Assembly (NCBI RefSeq): GCF_006861825.1
Contig: NZ_VDGI01000009.1
Span: forward strand, 71,710-129,473
Source: Psychrobacillus vulpis
GTDB taxonomy: Bacteria > Bacillota > Bacilli > Bacillales_A > Planococcaceae
Direction: 5' to 3'
Length of the DNA stretch: 57,764 nt
Of the stretch, positions 55,834 through 57,764 are shown in pieces. Made by a program: the position numbers and the translations under genes. The notes under the pieces were generated by a model. It ran no database searches. It was not told where the DNA came from and saw nothing but the letters and a program-made list of their open reading frames with translations. Position 1 is the first letter of the stretch; each line of letters starts with the position of its first letter.

Positions 55834-56727
55834 TTAAACTCTCCCAACTTCAACATTTGCAAGTTTTTCAAAGTATTGAACAACACCGCCATGATCGTCT
55901 GCAGCTTTTCCATCTACCTTTAACGCATGAAAAATTTCTAATAACTGGCTAGATAACGGCATTGGTACACCAATGCTATGCGCTGTGTCCATTACGTTTG
56001 TTATATCTTTTAAGTTAATATCAATTCTTCCACCAGCTACGAAATTACGATCAAGGATTAACGGAACTTTTGCATCAAGTACTGCACTTCCTGCAAGTCC
56101 ACCACGTATTGCTTGATACATTTTTTCCACATCAATACCAGCTTTTGTAGCTAATACTAATGCTTCTGACATAGCAGCTATATTTAAGTTAACGATTACT
56201 TGGTTGGCTAATTTAGCAGTGGCTCCGCTACCATTTCCACCTACTAACGTTACTTCTGCACCTACCGCGTATAATACATCTTTTACTTGTTCAAATACTT
56301 CTTCTTTCCCACCGACCATAATAGCAAGTGTGCCATCTATCGCTTTTGGTTCCCCACCACTAACAGGAGCATCTAACATTTCTACCCCTTGTTTTTCTGC
56401 GATTTGTGCAATTTCTTTCGAAACAACTGGTGTAATGGAACTCATATCAATAATAATTGAACCCTTTTTAGCACCACTAAGTACACCATTTTCTCCTAAA
56501 ACTACTTGTTGGACATGATGGGAAGCAGGAAGCATAGTAATAATAACATCGCTATTTTCCCCTATTACTTTTGCAGAATCTCCAGCTGTTGCACCAGCAT
56601 CTATTAACGTTTGGACCGCTTCTTTGTTAAGGTCGTTCACCATCACTTCGTACCCTTTTGACAATAAATTCAAGGCCATAGGTTTCCCCATGATACCTAA
56701 ACCAATAAAACCAATTTTTTTTGTCAT
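55834..56727 (-). CDS. NAD(P)-dependent beta-hydroxyacid dehydrogenase (GarR/LtnD-like)
   Basis: A 297-residue 3-hydroxyisobutyrate-dehydrogenase family enzyme. Rossmann motif GFIGLGIMGKPM at residues 5-16, substrate loop DAPVSGGEPKA (about 120), catalytic Lys in ATAKLANQ (about 170). Relatives are tartronate semialdehyde reductase GarR and L-threonate dehydrogenase LtnD. Its place before a DUF1537 kinase favours the oxidising LtnD role. ATG 56727 follows AGGAGG. First gene of the operon. Confidence 0.9.
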   Translation of the reverse strand: MTKKIGFIGLGIMGKPMALNLLSKGYEVMVNDLNKEAVQTLIDAGATAGDSAKVIGENSDVIITMLPASHHVQQVVLGENGVLSGAKKGSIIIDMSSITPVVSKEIAQIAEKQGVEMLDAPVSGGEPKAIDGTLAIMVGGKEEVFEQVKDVLYAVGAEVTLVGGNGSGATAKLANQVIVNLNIAAMSEALVLATKAGIDVEKMYQAIRGGLAGSAVLDAKVPLILDRNFVAGGRIDINLKDITNVMDTAHSIGVPMPLSSQLLEIFHALKVDGKAADDHGGVVQYFEKLANVEVGRV

Positions 56728-56796
56728 CCTAATTCCTCCTAATCTAAATAATATTCCCTGTTTGGCTATATGAAATTCTAATAATTTGATGTGAAT

Positions 56797-56810
56797 TGAA
56801 ACCGTTTGCA
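56797..56810. promoter_or_regulatory. Catabolite-responsive element (cre)
   Basis: TGAAACCGTTTGCA is a full match to the CcpA consensus TGNAANCGNWNNCA. It is 70 bp upstream of the sugar-acid operon start. Confidence 0.85.
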
Positions 56811-56829
56811 ATGTACTTTACGAAAATCA

Positions 56830-56881
56830 TTGTATACTACTTTTAAATTTTTGTATACATTTTAGTTATACTTGTACACAA
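56830..56881. promoter_or_regulatory. Three GntR-type operators at 21 bp spacing
   Basis: TTGTATACTA (56830-56839), TTGTATACAT (56851-56860) and TTGTACACAA (56872-56881) are near-palindromes of the TNGTNNACNA kind used by FadR-group regulators. Their centres are exactly 21 bp apart. Confidence 0.7.
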
Positions 56882-56971
56882 AATAAGTGATACTAATATT
56901 AGAACTATCTTTATGTCCTTTTTTTTGATAAATTATTTGTAGATAAGTTGGAAGAAATAGGAGTGAAAGTA

Positions 56972-57601
56972 ATGACTCAAAACGATAAAAATTCTCGCTC
57001 TGCTTACCATCAAGCGTATGAAGTGATTCGTGATAGAATTTTAAACGGAGATATGCCAGGCGGCACAAAAATTGTGGAAGAAAAATTAGCAGCTGAATTA
57101 GGATTTAGCCGAACTCCTATTAGAGAATCTCTGCGACAACTAAGTAATGAAGGACTTATCGTTAATAAGAAAGTTGTAAAGCCTACCGAAAAAGATTTAC
57201 GTAACCTATTTCAAGTTAGGATTCTTTTAGAAGGTTTCTCAGCGAAATCAGCTGCAACATACTTGCCAGAAGAAGATTTAAACTGTCTTTCAAAATGTAT
57301 TGAAATAGGACGAAAAGGAACAGCGGAAGAGATAATGGATGCGAATGAGCGTTTTCACGAAGTTATCGTACAATCTAGTGGCAACTCACTGATGATAGAA
57401 ACAATAGATCGAATGAAGTCCACTATCTATCTTTTTCGTAAGACCGTTGTGTTATACAACCGTCCACGTTTAATAGATGAGCATGAGGAAATTTATGAAG
57501 CTATTAAAGCTAGAGATGGTGAAAAGGCAAAACAATTAATGGAAGATCATCTTAAAGAAGATTTAGATTTTTGCTTACATATATTAAGAAGCGAGAGATA
57601 A
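56972..57601 (+). CDS. GntR/FadR-family transcriptional regulator
   Basis: A 209-residue regulator with an N-terminal winged helix (about 10-75; EEKLAAELGFSRTPIRESLRQL is split by the wing) and a C-terminal FCD ligand domain (about 80-200) that keeps metal-site histidines in ANERFHEVI and DEHEEIYEAI. Members bind sugar acids or other carboxylates. Divergent from the sugar-acid operon with its candidate operators between. AGGAG before ATG 56972. Confidence 0.92.
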   Translation: MTQNDKNSRSAYHQAYEVIRDRILNGDMPGGTKIVEEKLAAELGFSRTPIRESLRQLSNEGLIVNKKVVKPTEKDLRNLFQVRILLEGFSAKSAATYLPEEDLNCLSKCIEIGRKGTAEEIMDANERFHEVIVQSSGNSLMIETIDRMKSTIYLFRKTVVLYNRPRLIDEHEEIYEAIKARDGEKAKQLMEDHLKEDLDFCLHILRSER

Positions 57602-57617
57602 TCATTTCTGAACAATA

Positions 57618-57643
57618 AAAGCCCCACTTTTTAAAAGAGGCAC
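57618..57643 (+). terminator. Weak or damaged terminator after gntR
   Basis: AGCCCCACTTTTTAAAAGAG resembles a terminator stem but lacks a T tract; the IS element begins right after it. Confidence 0.35.
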
Positions 57644-57644
57644 T

Positions 57645-57764
57645 GACTACCCTAATTGAGACAGGAATAAAACACCCTATTATGCAGCCAATTGACGGTA
57701 TTGAACCGGCGATTGGCTGTTTAATTTCGTTTGAATACGGATATTGTTATAATAAGTAATGTAT
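57645..57764 (-). mobile_element. IS3-family insertion sequence, right part cut by window
   Basis: The element end probably lies near CACTGACTACCCTAATTGAG. It contains the 3' end of a transposase gene (57680-57764). The other end is beyond the window, so ends and target duplication cannot be confirmed. Confidence 0.6.
57680..57764 (-). CDS. IS3-family transposase OrfB, C-terminal end
   Basis: The last 27 codons read YITYYNNIRIQTKLNSQSPV followed by QYRQLAA and stop. YYNxxRIQxKL and SPxQYR are hallmarks of the IS3-family OrfB C terminus, just past the DDE domain. The rest lies outside the window. Confidence 0.85.
   Translation of the reverse strand, partial: YITYYNNIRIQTKLNSQSPVQYRQLAA

Overview
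The window is a low-GC Gram-positive chromosome segment, most likely from a spore-forming Bacillaceae/Planococcaceae relative (Psychrobacillus-like is my guess from protein resemblance and repeat style; not tested). Gene order is strongly Bacillus-like: crh-whiA-mgfK(yvcK)-rapZ-yvcI, trxB, a TPR protein, the his operon, yvoF-ppaX-yvoD-lgt-hprK, yvlB, uvrA-uvrB. Nearly all of these lie on the minus strand.

Layout. 1-850: GC-rich palindromic repeats and the crh terminator. 0.85-7.3 kb: crh to trxB and a TPR protein. 7.6-13.6 kb: hisZGDBAFI with a clear SigA promoter and a TrpR-type operator, but without hisH. 13.6-14.8 kb: a dense nest of repeats. 14.9-18.7 kb: yvoF, ppaX, yvoD, lgt, hprK. 18.9-26.3 kb: a cell-wall amidase, yvlB, uvrA, uvrB with a LexA-type box, and an IDEAL-domain protein. 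26.4-34.6 kb: comK, a YhjD-like protein, an EAL-HDOD protein, an enoyl-CoA hydratase, a methyltransferase, a histidine phosphatase and a DoxX-like/DUF4166/YndJ operon. 34.7-37.6 kb: repeats, then kimA behind a c-di-AMP (ydaO-type) riboswitch. 37.7-46.9 kb is an accessory, decaying stretch: methyltransferases (one frameshifted), a metallopeptidase, an amidase-signature enzyme, two Nudix genes each broken by one stop codon, a transposase relic, more repeats, an EamA transporter and fabZ. 47-50 kb: a long palindrome, an ECF sigma factor and its anti-sigma factor. 50-52 kb: an EamA transporter divergent from a LysR regulator. 52-57.6 kb: a sugar-acid catabolic operon (GntP permease, class II aldolase, DUF1537 kinase, 3-hydroxyisobutyrate-type dehydrogenase) divergent from a GntR/FadR regulator. 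An IS3-family transposase enters at the right edge.

How it fits together. HprK phosphorylates HPr and Crh on Ser46, and those are CcpA co-repressors. A perfect cre lies upstream of the sugar-acid operon, so sensor, co-repressor and a target all sit in this window. The same intergenic region holds three TTGTATAC-like palindromes exactly 21 bp apart, likely the GntR operators.

The most unusual content is the repeat system. At least four related families (called A, B, C and D here) share two boxes, ACTCCTGCGGGAA and CCCGCGGAAAG. Their inner and outer flanking arms differ between families but remain complementary within each copy. Elements are nested inside one another, chimeric, or tandemly duplicated, and some carry an inserted hairpin module (F) whose stem also covaries. 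A further element (E) lies in or near terminators. I do not know of a description of this system as a whole; genome-wide searches would be needed to judge novelty.
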